From assembly GCA_028023455.1 (NCBI GenBank), contig JAQFVV010006274.1, positions 3,100,001 through 3,164,000 on the forward strand: DNA of 64,000 nt. Reading direction: 5' to 3'. How positions within the stretch are numbered: position 1 is the first letter of the stretch; each line of letters starts with the position of its first letter. The notes below the pieces were generated by a model. It ran no database searches, had not been told where the DNA came from, and saw only the letters and a list, made by a program, of their open reading frames with translations. The position numbers were made by a program, and so were the translations under genes. Positions 1 to 14,534 of this stretch are shown piece by piece. This DNA comes from Epiperipatus broadwayi (Eukaryota; Onychophora; Udeonychophora; Euonychophora; Peripatidae).

Positions 1-1520
1 TTTATCATTAGAGATAATAATAAAACGCATTTTTTATTGCAATTATTAAAGTTATGCGAGAAATACAAAATAAAAGGTTTTTTTTTCTTTCAGTAATATC
101 TTAATATCGGTATAATAAGTGGAGCTGAATAAATTGAAAATTATTATTAACAAAATAAAAATTTAAATAAAATCAAAATCATATAAAAGATCAAATACTT
201 TCATCATACACATCCGTATATATATATTAATGGTAAGTAATAGCAAACTTTCGCGATGATTAATTTATCATTTTATTATAGAATCCTATTATTCGGCTAC
301 TCCAACTTCTTTTAGGCTGAAAACTTGAATCCAAGCAATTATATTATATTAACTAAAATCTAATATTTGACTACGGCAATGTTCCAAATCACGAAAAATT
401 TGCGGAACACCAAAAACTTTTAGATCATAAAATTAACATCAAAAACATAGAAAAACACCTCTTTTATTCAAAATTATACATTATAGATTAAAATAATTGT
501 AAAAAGGAAAAAAAACTTTAATTAAAAAAATATGGTTCTAAAAACTGTAAGCAAAACAATTCTTTTAAAAATAAAACTTTTTAAAATTAAATTTAATGCG
601 ATACTTGAGTTTGCCAGTTTTTGCAGATTTCGGCTATATTAGGTCTAATATGTAGTACAGCTATCATGATTTCTTCATCTACATTAGTAAGGCGTTTGCA
701 TTTTTTAGTCTTTAAAAACTGACTGATGTTGGAAATCTAAGCTCCCACAAATTTATTGTTGGAAACTGTAATAAAATTTTCAGTGCTTTTAGGAAGAGAG
801 CTGTTTATTTGACTTTAGCAAAAATCGAAAATTTCTTTATAGTTATTTCCGAAAATTTCATTTTGACAGATGTAATTCATTGTTCTATTTCTTGTAATGA
901 AAAATCACAACTCAGATCTATTAATATTTTTATCCAGTCATAATTTTTTAATTTATGGAAAGAAAGTAATTTTTCAATCTTCTAGTAAGGTCAAATGTTC
1001 TGATAGAATAAAAAGAAGAAAACTTATCTACTTTTTTCTCTCTTAGTATATCATTAATATTAATAAAACATTAATATTGTTTTAGTACAATTAACATTTT
1101 TTTGGAGAACTATTAAACACATGTTTGTAGAATGACTGACGTGTAATAAAATTATAATAAATCCACCAACAAAAACAATTTTTACTAAGCAAAAGCTTGT
1201 ATAAAGCATTCTAGAGAGAAAAGCAGTGAGTTTTTATATAATTTTAATGAAACGTTAGAAAGCAAATAATGAGAGACTTTTAAATTAATGGAAATATTCG
1301 TGCACTTGTAAAATAATGATTGATTTGATTACAAATAATAATATAATATCATTGTAAACGTATAGATATAATGCAGTATCTTAATATGTAAATAACATTC
1401 GAGATTAAGTCTCATAACATTGTACAATAAATATTTTAAGATAATCTTTAACTTATGCTAGATTAGAGAGTATTTTAAAGTATTTATTGTATAGTATTAT
1501 GAAATGGTTTATATATATAA
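1..1520. other. AT-rich DNA, no feature recognised
   Basis: I see no coding potential, RNA gene or clear repeat here. The stretch is AT-rich with short homopolymer runs and a few short AT dinucleotide tracts. Confidence 0.5.
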
Positions 1521-1797
1521 ACAATAACGAAACTTAAATATATTCCAAACAACGGTAAACAATTTATAATATAATATAAATAAAAACTCATAAAGAAATA
1601 TTTTCGATTATATTCATAATCATTTTCAACTCAACTTTCAAACATGTGTTTCCGGTTGGTAATAGATGATTCAGTTTTGAAAGTTGAGTTGAAAATGATT
1701 ATGAATATAATCGAAAATATTTCTTTATGAGTTTTTATTTATATTATATTATAAATTGTTTACCGTTGTTTGGAATATATTTAAGTTTCGTTATTGT
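1521..1797. repeat. Perfect long inverted repeat (122-bp arms, 33-bp loop)
   Basis: The left arm (1521-1642) and right arm (1676-1797) are exact reverse complements over all 122 positions when compared by eye. They are separated by a 33-bp spacer (1643-1675). The arms contain no coding sequence. A transcript would fold into one long perfect hairpin. Perfect identity in neutral AT-rich DNA means a very recent origin, gene conversion between the arms, or an assembly or library artefact. No target duplication is obvious outside the arms. Confidence 0.9.
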
Positions 1798-1830
1798 ATT
1801 ATTGATATTAGCGGACATATATATATATAT

Positions 1831-2003
1831 GTTAGAAGGGACTTGAACTCAGACTTTCAAGCTTTCTATTAATACAACTGATAAAAATGACCACATTAGA
1901 TCATTTATCCTTTTCACCTGTATTTGGTCATGTATTCCTGTTGTATAAGGTGTAGTGCAGAGCTGTAGAGAGCTTGAAAATCTGAATTCAAATGGCTTCT
2001 AAT
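1831..2003. repeat. Short element with inverted tRNA-like end modules
   Basis: Both ends carry the same roughly 45-60 bp module in opposite orientation: AGAAGGGACTTGAACTCAGA at 1834-1853 and a diverged reverse copy ending near 2003. The module matches the tRNA-like 3' part of the repeats at 22.3, 22.8, 26.0 and 36.3 kb (AGTTCAAGTCC is like a pol III B box). An AT dinucleotide run sits just before it, as at the 36.3 kb copy. Confidence 0.5.
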
Positions 2004-3837
2004 TACATTAAGTTTAGTATAATCAATATATTGTACTTATATTTGAATATTATATATTGTTATTATAATAGTTTTTATTTAATGAACATTTTATTTGTAT
2101 ATATAATATAAATAAAATATCCCTTAATTAGAACAAAATTGTAATTATAACAAAAATAATAAATATAATGGTAGTAAACTATTATAAACAGTTTTTTCAA
2201 TCTGCAGAAGTATCAGTTAATTTCTTAAACCAGCCTTAACTGCAATTAAATTAAAAAACAAAAAAACAAAGTGGAAGCAAATATCATCAATTCAAATCCC
2301 ATGAATCCCATATTTTAATGTTAGCAGCTTGTCTATTTAGAAAATGCATTTTATTCCTATTTATAAAAATTGCCTCCTTAATTTTTCTTTTATTATGGTT
2401 TCTTTCTTCATAAAGAAATTTCACACTTTCAATATCAAATTTAAATTTATATTTACATGTTTTTTCATAATCAAATAAAACTGCAGCAATCATTAAATAA
2501 ATGAACCATGCTAGAGGTCCAAGCAGATAATTCATCTAGCCATTTATGATATTATTTTATAATATAATAAACAATTATAAAAAATTAATGGATGATGAGA
2601 TGATGAAGAAAAATGATGAAGTGAGTAGATACAGAATGTCGGTTACTTAAATATGTTAAGTCATGTGATATATGACTAAATTAATGATTGACAATTATAG
2701 TGTTAATTAACTAATTAATTATGTGACTTTAATGAATATTCTAAAAATAACTTTCTTAATTAGATTATGAATTTTAGATAAAACAATAAATTACATCATT
2801 CATTAACAAATAATTATTATTTAGAAATAAATTAAATGTTATATTCTAATAAATAATACATTTATTTAAATGTATTTTCTTTTTTTATATATTCTCATAT
2901 TAGTAACTTTAATACAATATTTTTAAAGCAGATATGTTTATAAATAAAACATTACACAATAAAATTGTTGCTTTGGTTCTTCAGGCAGGTGTCCCACACA
3001 TCTTATTTGATCGGTCAACATCTTGTTTTCTTTTTTTACTTATGTAAAAACTATAAGCATGGCATCAACAGAAATACAGGCATTTGATAGATCTCTGACA
3101 TAGATTTTTAAATATGTCTTTAATAAAAAAAATCCAATGAAATTTAGATTTTTATTAATTTTTTTCATAACTGGCACATTTAATTTTTTTTTTTATCAAT
3201 TTGGTAATTTCCATGAAGCGATAAAGACAAAAAACACTTATCAGTCTTCAAATACACTTTTATAAGAATAAAAATACTCTGATTCACAAACAAGGCCTTC
3301 AATAAAGTCTAAACATAAGCAGAATATTAGACTTGTAAGTATACAATTTTAATTTTTTAATTTTTTTAATATTTTAATTTTTTTTTAATTATTTGAAAAA
3401 AATGATTTGATTTTTACTAATTTGAGTTTGTAGTGGTATGTGTCTATATAAATTATATATTTATTTATGTTCATAGAGAATTCATATCTATAATAATTTT
3501 GTAAGTTCTAATCCACTTATTTTATAAAGATAAACTTATTTTATAAAAATAATGATTCTCAAAAAGTTTGAAAAATTTATTATTTATTTTTATGTTTATA
3601 TGGTGTGTTTGTGTTTACAAATAATGATTTACAAAACTAATAATCAAATGTACAGAAAGATTGCATATGCAGGTAAATAATCAAATTCTGATTCTTGCCT
3701 ATGCCTTGATATTCATGGTGTGGAGTCACTATGACATTGCTATATGTTCCATCACATTATTTTCAAGTCTATAGCTAACAAATGGACTATATGCAAATAA
3801 ATTATATCTATGTGATACAATAAATATAACAATATAG
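2004..3837. other. AT-rich DNA, no feature recognised
   Basis: There is one short minus-strand open frame (2287-2535) with no family resemblance and AT-driven composition. I do not call it a gene. Confidence 0.45.
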
Positions 3838-3921
3838 CATCACTGGTGTGCATAAAGAATATAAACATCACTGGTGTGCATAAAGAATATAAACATCATT
3901 GATGTATACAAAAAATATAAA
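3838..3921. repeat. 28-bp tandem repeat, three copies
   Basis: The units start at 3838, 3866 and 3894. The first two are identical and the third has several changes. Each unit contains the small inverted motif CATCACTGGTG or its variant CATCATTGATG. Confidence 0.85.
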
Positions 3922-5048
3922 ATGAGATGAAACTCATTTTATCAGCAATACAGACAGTAGCCTACAATTTGTAGTTTTAGATAGACAAGAAGCTAATTGC
4001 TATGATGAAAAATGCATATCTATCTTCTGGAAATGATTTGTTTTGTATCTTTTATTAGGATGAATCTTTTTTTTATAGACACCTTTGACATTTGGTAACT
4101 TTTGGGTACAAAATAAAAATGAAGAATTCTTATATGAATACTTTTGGACATTCTGAAGCTATGGATTATCTTAGGTAAGACATATATATATATATATATA
4201 TATCATTTGAAAGATAATTTTGTGAGGAATACAAAGAAATTATCACTGAAGATATAATTTAAACTTAGTTAATGATGAATTAGAAATTATGAACAAACAA
4301 TAAAGTAATAAATATTTCAGATGTTGAAATTTCTTTTTTCCTTATTTTTTAAATGGTTATCACTATTTGTCTTAGACTTATTGTTTTCCTTAGTTTTGCT
4401 AGTTTCTATTAAAGTATTTTTTTTGCTCTAACATAATTAAAACTGAAGTTATTGTGAAAATTGTGTCTCATGCCAGTTTTTTAAAAAAATTCAATATGAC
4501 TTTCTAGATCCTAGCAGTTAAATATTTCATCTTCTATACAAGGAAGTTGAAATAAAATCATTTTCTCTTTAAAATTTTAGCTTCAAATTGAAACAGATTA
4601 GACTCTTTCAAACACACTAAAGATATTTAAAATATAACTTAGAAATAATTAAGTCAAAGCTATTTGCTACTCATTAATAATTATATAAAATTAGCAATTA
4701 GAACTATATTTTTTAAAATGAATAATTTTTTTAGTTATTTGATTAATAAATATGTGTAATGACTACATTAAGAGTATAATTACATCTTTAAACAACAATA
4801 TGTTACAGATAAGTTATACATTAAAATACTGCCTTTATGGTTTTATAATTCCTACAATTCTAAACTAAACTTGACTGCTAAGTTTAATTACTTAAATTCC
4901 TTTATTTAAATTTATCAATAAGCTAACTTATTAAATGATTCACTACTTTTAGCATAGCAATGGAATTTATTTAACAGAAAATAAACTATGAAATTTTGTT
5001 TTTTTTTAGATATATTAGCAAAATACCAAATATAAAGTTCTATAATCA
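3922..5048. other. AT-rich DNA, no feature recognised
   Basis: Nothing is recognisable apart from a short AT dinucleotide run near 4180-4203. Confidence 0.45.
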
Positions 5049-5158
5049 GAATATAAGGTTACAGTGTATGTATATATATATATATATCACTTTTTGCAGA
5101 TCATTATATAAGGTTACAGTGTATGTATATATATATATATATCACTTTTTGCAGAAAT
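5049..5158. repeat. 55-bp tandem duplication
   Basis: Two nearly identical units with a 55-bp period (AAGGTTACAG at 5055 and 5110) each include an AT dinucleotide run followed by CACTTTTTGCAG. Confidence 0.85.
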
Positions 5159-8100
5159 TATATAATAATAATAACGTGAAAGCTAAACACCTTCAAACAG
5201 ATACGCTTTAAAAAATGCTTAAGTGACAGCCAATCAGATGGAATAATGGCATCACATGGGACTCTAAATTCTAAAACACAAGCCAGAACTATTAGAAAAA
5301 GATGGGACATCTGTGATAAGATAATCCAATTCAAATATATCACTTACTAGCAATAATACTTTTTGATTTCATTGCTAGACAATTACAGATAAGTAATGTA
5401 TTTGGAATGATTATTTTATCAATTAGGTGTTAGTAGTTCTTTATCTATAGATATATGTAAAACAGCCTTTAAATAACACATTTCAAGGTAAAATACTTCT
5501 TTCAACAACGATAAGTTTGCCACATGTCAGGAATGGTGGGTTTGGGTCGATTTTTTTTCCTAGCTAAGAATAGCTAGACATATATTTACTGGCCATATTA
5601 GATGATTAGATATGCTGGGTATGGACCAATTATCTTAAAAAAATTATGAATTTACAAAAAAAAAAAAAGGATTTTATTGTGCTTGATTCAAACTGGTTTG
5701 TAAATATAGCAAAATGTGTGCTACTATTGCATGAAATAATCTTTCAATAAAAAAATCTAATATTATGAGAAAAAAATGATTTTTCTGTTGAAGAGGATAT
5801 GCATTTTGAAAAGATAAGAAAGCGCATTTTTGAAAAACTCATTACTGAATATTTAACTTCTAAATAAACAAGTGTTTTTAATGCATGTTTAAATATTCTT
5901 TCAGGTGTTTAATCTTAAAGTCCATTTAAATTTTCAGATCTGTTTAATAATAAATAAAATAGTACTTAAAAATACATATAAAATATTTACTGACAAAATT
6001 TACTCTCAAATGTAGATGTATTTAATATATTCCCCTTGCTGCTTTTTGCAACCCAAATGAATTCTAAATTATTACAGGAAAACTATAGAATTGAAGGAAA
6101 AATTGCACAATTATCTTTATAAGAGCTGAGATCATTTTAGATTAACTAGGGTTTTATTTTTTCCACCATTTATGTTAAAACTTTTTTAATCTTAAAGTTA
6201 TTATCAGAATTTAGTGCTATTTTAAATTATATTTGGAATACAATTTAATACATAATACATTATTGAGTTGTAATGAACGATTGATGTAAAATCAACTTTT
6301 ATTATTATGAAATTGAAGAAACAATGTGATATTATTGCTATCTTGGATTCCAAATTTGATTTTTTTTTAAAAAAAAAAAGACATAATGTAGCTTCACTTA
6401 AACCAAAAATATATACATTTTTTTTTATGTTACTACAACATAAGTCTTGTCTTCAATATACATTGTACATGACCAAATGACTCTAATCAAATGGACATTT
6501 TCTTGCTTTAGGACATATATGTACACTACATCATCTGTGTGTTTAACATGTGGAGTCACTACTTATATCAACATATTTACTCCAGAATTAAAACTGGAAG
6601 GTTAATTATCAGTAATTATAGCACAGTCAGTCAGTGTAATAATAATTTACCTATTTACATATATAAGTATTATGAGATTTTCCAATAGGTTTCTGATGTT
6701 TAATTTGTGCAATTTTTGTTTACAATGATATATTTTTTACAGTTTCCATGTATCTACTTGAATTTATATAATCTTACCATTTTCATAATTCTGTTCTTAT
6801 TGTTATCATGGGCACTACTTCTGTGAACATTTATTAGTTGCTTTTATCTTCCTGACTTGTTCTTTTGGTAATAATAATAATAAGTACCCTTTAATTTATT
6901 ATTATGTATCATTATTTTAGTCTCTGCAATAATCTTAAAACATTCTTCTTCTGTTGTACTAACCTTAATGAGTTTTTGCTCTTATAAGATGGCTTCTATT
7001 ATATTTCACTTTTTTCTTAATATTGTAAAGTTGAATCAAAGTATATCCTCATTGTATTTTTTTTTATGAATTGCAGGTCTATGCAGTCATCTTCAGAATT
7101 GTTTCCTCAAAAGTAATGTGAAGTTGATTTTTAATTTGAGGTCTTTACAAATCTTCAAACTCATAAAATCTAAAGTTATGAGCCAGAAAAATTATATCAT
7201 GTTTTCATATAGCCTCTCAAAAATGTTTTATCTTTTCTTTGTCATTTATTAACCTTCTATAATATATAACACTATTGTAGGTAAAGTTTTTTTTATTAAT
7301 CTAACAAAAATAAAATTTATAATCGTTATAAGTTGAAGTTTCATTTTCCTCTGATCAATCTATAGGATATCATTAATATTACAGACATAGTAAATTTGAA
7401 GACTAATTTTACTTTACTGGATATTGTGAATGTACTGCATTTGTTCATAGATTTCGCCTAATAGTTTTGAAACTGTATTTTGCTAAAGTTCTGAGTACCA
7501 TTCTAATTCCATTAGCTATTTCAAATATTCCTTTTAATAATATAACATATTTTTAGGGTTACTTATGGAAAAGTACACAGTTCCTATATTGCAAGACAAT
7601 TTTTCCCTTTGACAAATTAAGTTCTTTCATCATGGGACATTAAAAAAATGTTTTTGCTTACTGTTCCCTTTTTACTAAGGAGGGCTTGAAATTTAAATTA
7701 CCATATATTATTTTATTTTAATTAAAGTTGAATATAACAAAGCATGAAATCAATAGTATAAACCTTGTAACTTTGTATATTGTACCAAACAACTTCAGAT
7801 AAAGTTAATTAATTAATTGAATATAGGCTTAAAATTCAATAAATAATGCTATTGGAATAAAATAATTTTTTTTTGTAATTTGTATTTTTAGACATTTTTT
7901 TTCAAATGACCTTTCAGCTTTTGATTTATAATGATCAAGATGAGATATCATTTGATAGAGCTTCACATTATATTTGCATCTATGAATCATATCTCCTATC
8001 TACTTCTTTTATAATGACATATTATTTTTTTATTCTTGTATTTAAACTATGATGAGAAAGACTAATTAAAGGCAACTCTACATTGCCACACTGTTTATTT

Positions 8101-11100
8101 TGATTTTTGACTCTCTACTTTATCATTGCAGATAGATTTTCAATTAGTAATTAGGTATGCAGTTTGTTTTATTTATTATTATGTATTTGACTGTCATTGT
8201 GGAAAACTAGGGTACTGCACAGTAAGGTATTATACAGAATATTTAAAACTTGAAGACACATTTTCAAGGATCCATACATTATCAAATTCAAAAATGACCA
8301 AATTGTAATAAAGGTAATTAACTGCTATCAGACAACTATTATTGATTGATACAAACATTTTTTATTATTTTATTGTCCCTTTAATTTGTCCATTCTAATT
8401 GGCTAGTATATATATGCAACTTCAGTCGAGCATTATCAAGAGAGTCTCACATCATAGATCTTTCCATTTTAGCGTCTATAATACTTCAAAATAATAAAAT
8501 TTTCTAATCTCTATTATAAATTTTATTATATATAATATTGTAAATTAATTTGTGTTTACAGGTTTTAATTTAGTAACAAAGTGTTTTCCCTGTCATTTAT
8601 TATATTACATTTTAATCCCTCCCCCCAAAAGCTTGACAGTATATAAACATATATTATTCTACTAAAATACTAATTAATGTTATATATTATATTTTAACAA
8701 AAAATGTTATTCATTTTATAGAATACCCATTATATGTTTTATCTTAGTTTTATACTTTGCCATAAAGTGTTAGCATTCTATACAGTACTTTAGTTCCATC
8801 CGATTTTTAAAACATTTACATTATTTTAATTTTTTTATTCTGTTCTCACTTAATTTGTTATTGGACTTATTTCTAGTTTGTACATGTTTAATATTTCTTT
8901 TGGGTTATGTTTATCTCTAGATCCATGTGATGCAATTCTATATATAGTCTTGTGTTAACTTAATTTAATTAAGTTACTGTTAGATGTTTGTAACTGTGAG
9001 TTTGTGTATGTTTTAATTTAATATTGCATCAAATTATAATCTATCATTCTCTACTACCAAGTTATTTTATCCTTTTCTTTATCTTTTCTATAGGATTTCA
9101 TTAGTAAATGATATTCTCCAATTGACAATTTTATGATTCTTTTTCCAAATATTTTCATCTCACTTCTATATTCATTCTTAATACATCTAGCATGTGTAAA
9201 ATATTTATTTGAGATTCATTTGTTTGAAAATGATGAGAATTCTTCTGCTTATTAATGAAACTATCTTGCTATTTATTCTCTTATTGGAGATTTAAACTTT
9301 TTTTTTTTTTACTTTCGTATTTATTCTTCAACTTTAATTCATATTCTACAGATGTCATTATTTTTTCCAAATTTAATTCTCAATATAAATAAAATATATT
9401 TTCAATATAAGTTTATCTAAAACTTTTATTTTCATTTTAAAAATTGTCTTTTATTTGATTTAAAAATCATTTTGCCATTTTTTATATTGGACAATTTTCA
9501 TATGGTAATTTTTAATCGATTTTTCAACTAAAAAAATATGTGAAGTAAAATTTAAATTACAGATTCAAATTTAATGTAAGTATTATGTTATATGTCTGAA
9601 ATGTTTAAGATTTTAATTTGTTTCTTATATTTTTAATTGAAAAGTTGTGAAAATGATTATATAAAAATCGTTGAAACTGGTAAAATATAATTACACATAC
9701 ATTTTTAGTTCAAAAAGAAAACTTTTTTTTTCAAAAAATTAGTTTTTGATAAAATTATATTGAAGTTATATATTGAGATGTATTTTATTTTAATTAATTA
9801 TATATAATCATCCTTAGAAGTCACTGATAATAAACTCCAGAAATAAAAAAAACAAAAAATAGAAAAAAGACAGCAAAAATAAAAGTTTAATCAATAAAGA
9901 TGTCCGAATTGCTACTGGATATCAACAAAGAGTAGAAACGTGATTGCAAAAACACAATCCCATTTTCATATTTAATGCAGAGAGATTATCAATGGCTTGA
10001 AGAAGACCAATCTCTGAAATTAATAAAGAAAATATATAGAAAAATAGAGAGTGAATGAAAAAAAAGCCAAGGTGCTTAATTTCATTACAAATGTTAATTT
10101 TATAGGTGAAATAAATCTAAAAAAATGGTAACTTTCATTCTTTTATTTATTCATAAGCATATTTTTTCTCCAAGTTCAAATTTATACTGTATGCATGATT
10201 TATATGTTTATAAAAAATAAATAACTAATTTAATGTAATGCTAGACCAAGGGGTAATTATCTTTAGTGGCAATTTATTACTCCTTAGCATCCATTCCCTC
10301 ATCATATTTTATGCTATAATCTTAACTTTTGAACCACATTATAATGATTATCATCATCATCACCATTTACAAAATACCCATAATTATTTCTCACTTTTTT
10401 TTACTCTTCAAGAACTCTCTGAATCAGGAAAGCAAACTACATAATTACCTAGACAAAAAATATAATTTCATTTTAAACAATTCAAAAGTAAAGCTTTTTA
10501 AAGTATTCCTATATTGATTTTTTTCCATAATTACAAATATATAATTTAAATTTCTGTTTTATTATTAAATCCAACTTTAAATTTGAATTCAGTATATTAA
10601 AAAAATGGATTATTACTTTGGGAGATTATATGAAGTTCAAGCCCCACAAGTTTATAGAATTAAACACGACCCATGATTCTTGAGTGTTGGAGTCCTTCAT
10701 TCTATCCCAATATTAAATTATGCAAAGCTTATATTCAAGTTTAGAAAATGTGTTTTTTTCTTCTAATTAATAGCCAAACCTTGTAATATAATAATAATTT
10801 GTTGAATTAAAGGTTCAGTCAAAAACTTTTTTTAATCTGAATTGTTTTGTGGAAACAACTGCAGATATTTAGAAAAACTTTAAAAAATAAAAAAAAGACT
10901 GATGCAAACAAATAATATATTAATAAATTTATGATTAAAGATAAAAAAAGAAAATATGTATAAACACTGATCTATGTATTATAATAAGCATGCAAAAGCG
11001 AAGCAAAATAAAATCTAAACATAGAAAATACGAAAAGTATTATAATAATATAAACAATAATAATCTATAAAATATCTGACCTGATCGTTTAGGCAATATA

Positions 11101-11280
11101 TTCAACTATAAGTATTATCAAACAACATTTAATTGAATAATTGCAATCTAAAGAGCAGTTGGTAAATTACTAGAAAGCATGTGTATTAAAACATCAATTA
11201 GAGAGTCTTTCTCAGATGATAAAATAAACAAATAAGTATAAGTTCTATAGAATATGCTATTTTAATAAATAAAATAAAAA
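5159..11280. other. Long AT-rich stretch without recognisable genes
   Basis: Open frames are at most about 70 codons and are rich in Phe, Ile, Tyr and Lys, as expected from base composition. I recognise no conserved motif, RNA gene or transposon boundary. Short homopolymer T and A runs are common. Confidence 0.45.
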
Positions 11281-11786
11281 AGCTTACTGTGTGTAGCAAT
11301 ACGTATAGTGTGTTTTTGCCTGTTTTAACAACTGTTATACACAAGCATAAGAAGTGGTGATCATGTGGTGTTTATTGGCTTAAAAACAATCCTTCCTAAT
11401 AGGATAATGGTGGATATGGTTATTAAAGAACCAAAAACACTAAAATGTATGGGTGCTGAACTGAGTTCAGACCCATATGACTATATAAGCTAATGGGCTT
11501 GGATTGAAAACATTAAGGTGTTTTCAGTTTAAGTCTCATAGTTTTGTAATTAAGTGGAGATAAAAGATGGTTGCTGAAGGGTTGCATTAGATCCTAAGAT
11601 CTAGGTGCAGTGCTCTCAGATCCAAAGGCTCCTCACTGATAAAGGCCACAAGCCAGAAACTAGTCTGGGGATATTTTATGAGTAGGCACTAGATGGAGAT
11701 ATTATGCACAAGCCTTCTGGCATCCATTGATTACTCTAGCTTGCTGTGTGTAGCAATACATATAGTGAGTTTTGCCTGTTTATTGA
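11281..11786 (+). mobile_element. Retroelement remnant flanked by ~45-bp direct repeats
   Basis: Diverged copies of a roughly 45-bp sequence containing TGTGTGTAGCAATA begin at about 11281 and 11738. The interior shares two blocks with the array at 36.4-37.5 kb: GAGTTCAGACCCATATGA near 11463-11480, and the hammerhead-containing segment near 11600-11680. No coding capacity is left. The class of the parent element is unknown; a Penelope-like origin is possible because of the hammerhead type. Confidence 0.5.
11631..11670 (+). ncRNA. Hammerhead-ribozyme-like motif (family C)
   Basis: Read 5' to 3': helix I strand CCTCA, core CTGATAA, helix II GGC/GCC with loop CACAA, core GAA, helix III AC/GT with loop TA, cleavage-position C (11665), then helix I partner TGGGG. 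CCTCA and TGGGG pair over 5 bp with one G-U. Position 8 of the core is A instead of G, which would impair catalysis. The layout is type I with a 2-bp helix III. Confidence 0.6.
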
Positions 11787-13200
11787 AAGAATTATAGGAA
11801 AATAATAGGTTGTTACAGTTTTAATTTATTAAAATGCACTATTAGTAGAACACTCTTACTTAAATTTTTTATTTAATAGTTACCCATTACTTTCTGGTAA
11901 CCAGCAAAAAAGATGCCCAAACATTTTTCAAAATTTGCATTAGAAATAAATATTAGAAATAAAGATTTTGCCAAATTTATACATAGTTCCTGAGACTAGG
12001 TTCATTTTGATGGCCCATTTGCAGAATTTAGTTTTCGTAACTTCTCATTGATCATTCTAAAAAATTTTGGAAGAGTTTGATAAACATTCAACAAAGCTAT
12101 TATAGGGTAAAGTGTTGGACTAATCTATTTCGATTAATATTTTTAATTTGGAATACTATTAAAATACTAATGTATAATAAAACATCTCATTATATTTTTA
12201 AAGAATAATATTATATATATATTAATAAACAAGTAGATTAAAAAGCTATAACTTTTGAAAATATTTTCACTCATTATAAACACCGAAGTATCAATTTGCA
12301 AAATAAATAAACTAACATTCTTATCCCTATTGAAATTGTTTGTACTTTAAATGATCAAATTTCAATGTTAAAATTTTTATTTTAAATTGATTATTTTAAA
12401 CTTTAAATTGTTTATATACATCTGCAGTTAGTCTTTGCTTAATTTCTTGTTATATTTGACATAAAGAAAAAAAAAGTTAGATTGTTTATAGTTAATTTAT
12501 TTTTAACATCTCAGCAAATCAGCTGATAAGATGAAATCCATGAAATTAAAATTTCACATTTACAGGAGTTAATGTCTCTTCTACCTTCAATAAATCTTCT
12601 CATGATAAAGTCTCTTCTATTCTCAATAAATAATGTCATGATTTTGTGTATTTTTCAAATTCGAAGAAAGTTTAAGAATTTTATTTTAGATATCCAGTCC
12701 ATAGTCAATCCAGAAAACCATCTACTTATTGATCAATAAATGGATGCTTAACTATTCTTAAACTGTAAATCAAGATCAGAAGAAGTTACCTGGCATTTAA
12801 TAACCCTTTCAATGTAATGAAAGCTGAAAAGAACTATAAATTGCAATTGGGCAATTTAAGGCTTTTTTTTTTCAATGTTACATTTACAATTTCATAGTTG
12901 AAGTAAGTCTGTGTGGTTTATAATTATTCAATATTTAGCTAATTCTAAATACACATATTATGTGTTTTATTTTAATTATTTTTTAAGATATGCTATTAGT
13001 CAAAGATATAGATTGAAAAAAAAGATATGCTACAAAATATTAAAAAGATAAAAATAAATTAATCCTCATTTATTACCAAATACTAATAGAGTGTATAATA
13101 AAACAAATAAATAAAATTTTGACTGTCAAATTTTTCCAGAAAAGCATACGATGCTGCAAAATAATAATATTACCATCAATAACAGCTAAAAATCACATAT
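11787..13200. other. AT-rich DNA, no feature recognised
   Basis: No gene, RNA or transposon boundary is seen between the retroelement remnant and the hAT element. Confidence 0.45.
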
Positions 13201-14534
13201 CCTCCAAGCAGTGATGATATCCAACTGGTTCGCACAGGTTCGGCGAACCGGTTCTTAAAAATTAAAAAAAAAATAGCGAACCTGTAGTTAAATTATTCGA
13301 AAATAAATTTTATTATTACTATGCTAAAAAAGAATTGAATTAACAAATTACTTAATTGTTTCCAACAATAATCTAGAACATTATTTGTAATTTTTTTTTT
13401 TTTTGTCATATCGAATGTAACAATGATTCTTTTTGAACAGATTGGGTTCAAAATGCTTTCCCCAGAATAATTCGACTATAGGATATTGCACTTGGAACAT
13501 TTGATATGCGCGATGAAATTTGAGTGATTAAGAATTATTCTGCAAGAAATTATTCACAACAGTTTTAAGTAATTAAATCTCTTATTTATCGCATTTCAAA
13601 TTAGTTTCTTTAAAAGTATTCAAATAAAAAGTGTTGTTTTATTAGTGATAAAGAAATTCATATTTAATTTTTACACAAAGTAAATAAGAAATTAATTAAC
13701 TATTAGCTGTATTTTTATATTGGACTATTTCCATCATCTAATATGTGTGTTGAATGTCTTTAGAAAAGTTTAATTTTTAGTTAAATATTCCAAATGCATT
13801 CAACTGTTAGTAATATCACAGCCAACAGGTTAGTATATGCACCAACTGTTAGTAATACCACAGCAAACAAATGTTAGTTAGTTTACTTACATTTAACCGA
13901 GGCGTTATTAAAATTAAAAATTAGAAACAAATTCGGCACAAATGAATTTATGTATTACCATAATTTTTTTAATGAAATTTGCTCTTGCTGAAATTATTTT
14001 ACTTTAAAGATAAAATAACTTCATTCAAAAAGGCCTATCATTGCGAAAGTAAACAGCAACATAAAACCATCATTACTAATGATTTTTGTTAGACCGACGT
14101 TGTTTTAAATACTTGTTTAACTTTTACTTTTTATTTAAATATTTTATGTCTTAACTTACATATTTATCATGCAAGATTTGTTTTTATTTGATTAGTAAGT
14201 TTAATGGATGATCAGCTGCAGTAAGTTTATAGTACATTATTTTCATTTAGTTTGCTATATCTGATGTAACAGTGTGTCTTCTTTTAACAATGAGTTCAAC
14301 ATATTTTTTCAAGAATAACTTGGCAAGATGATAAATAGTTAAATATCTTTGGCTTATCAAGTGGCATGACTCGTTTTCAAATAATTTTTTTCTTTTTTTT
14401 TTTTTAATTTTACCATTTTATTTCAGTTTTATGATTTGTTACCACTCATTTGTATTAAAAACGAATTAATTAGACTTTTTTTTTCTAGGGCGAATGTAAC
14501 AAGAAAATATAATAAAAATAAACCCTTCACAAGA

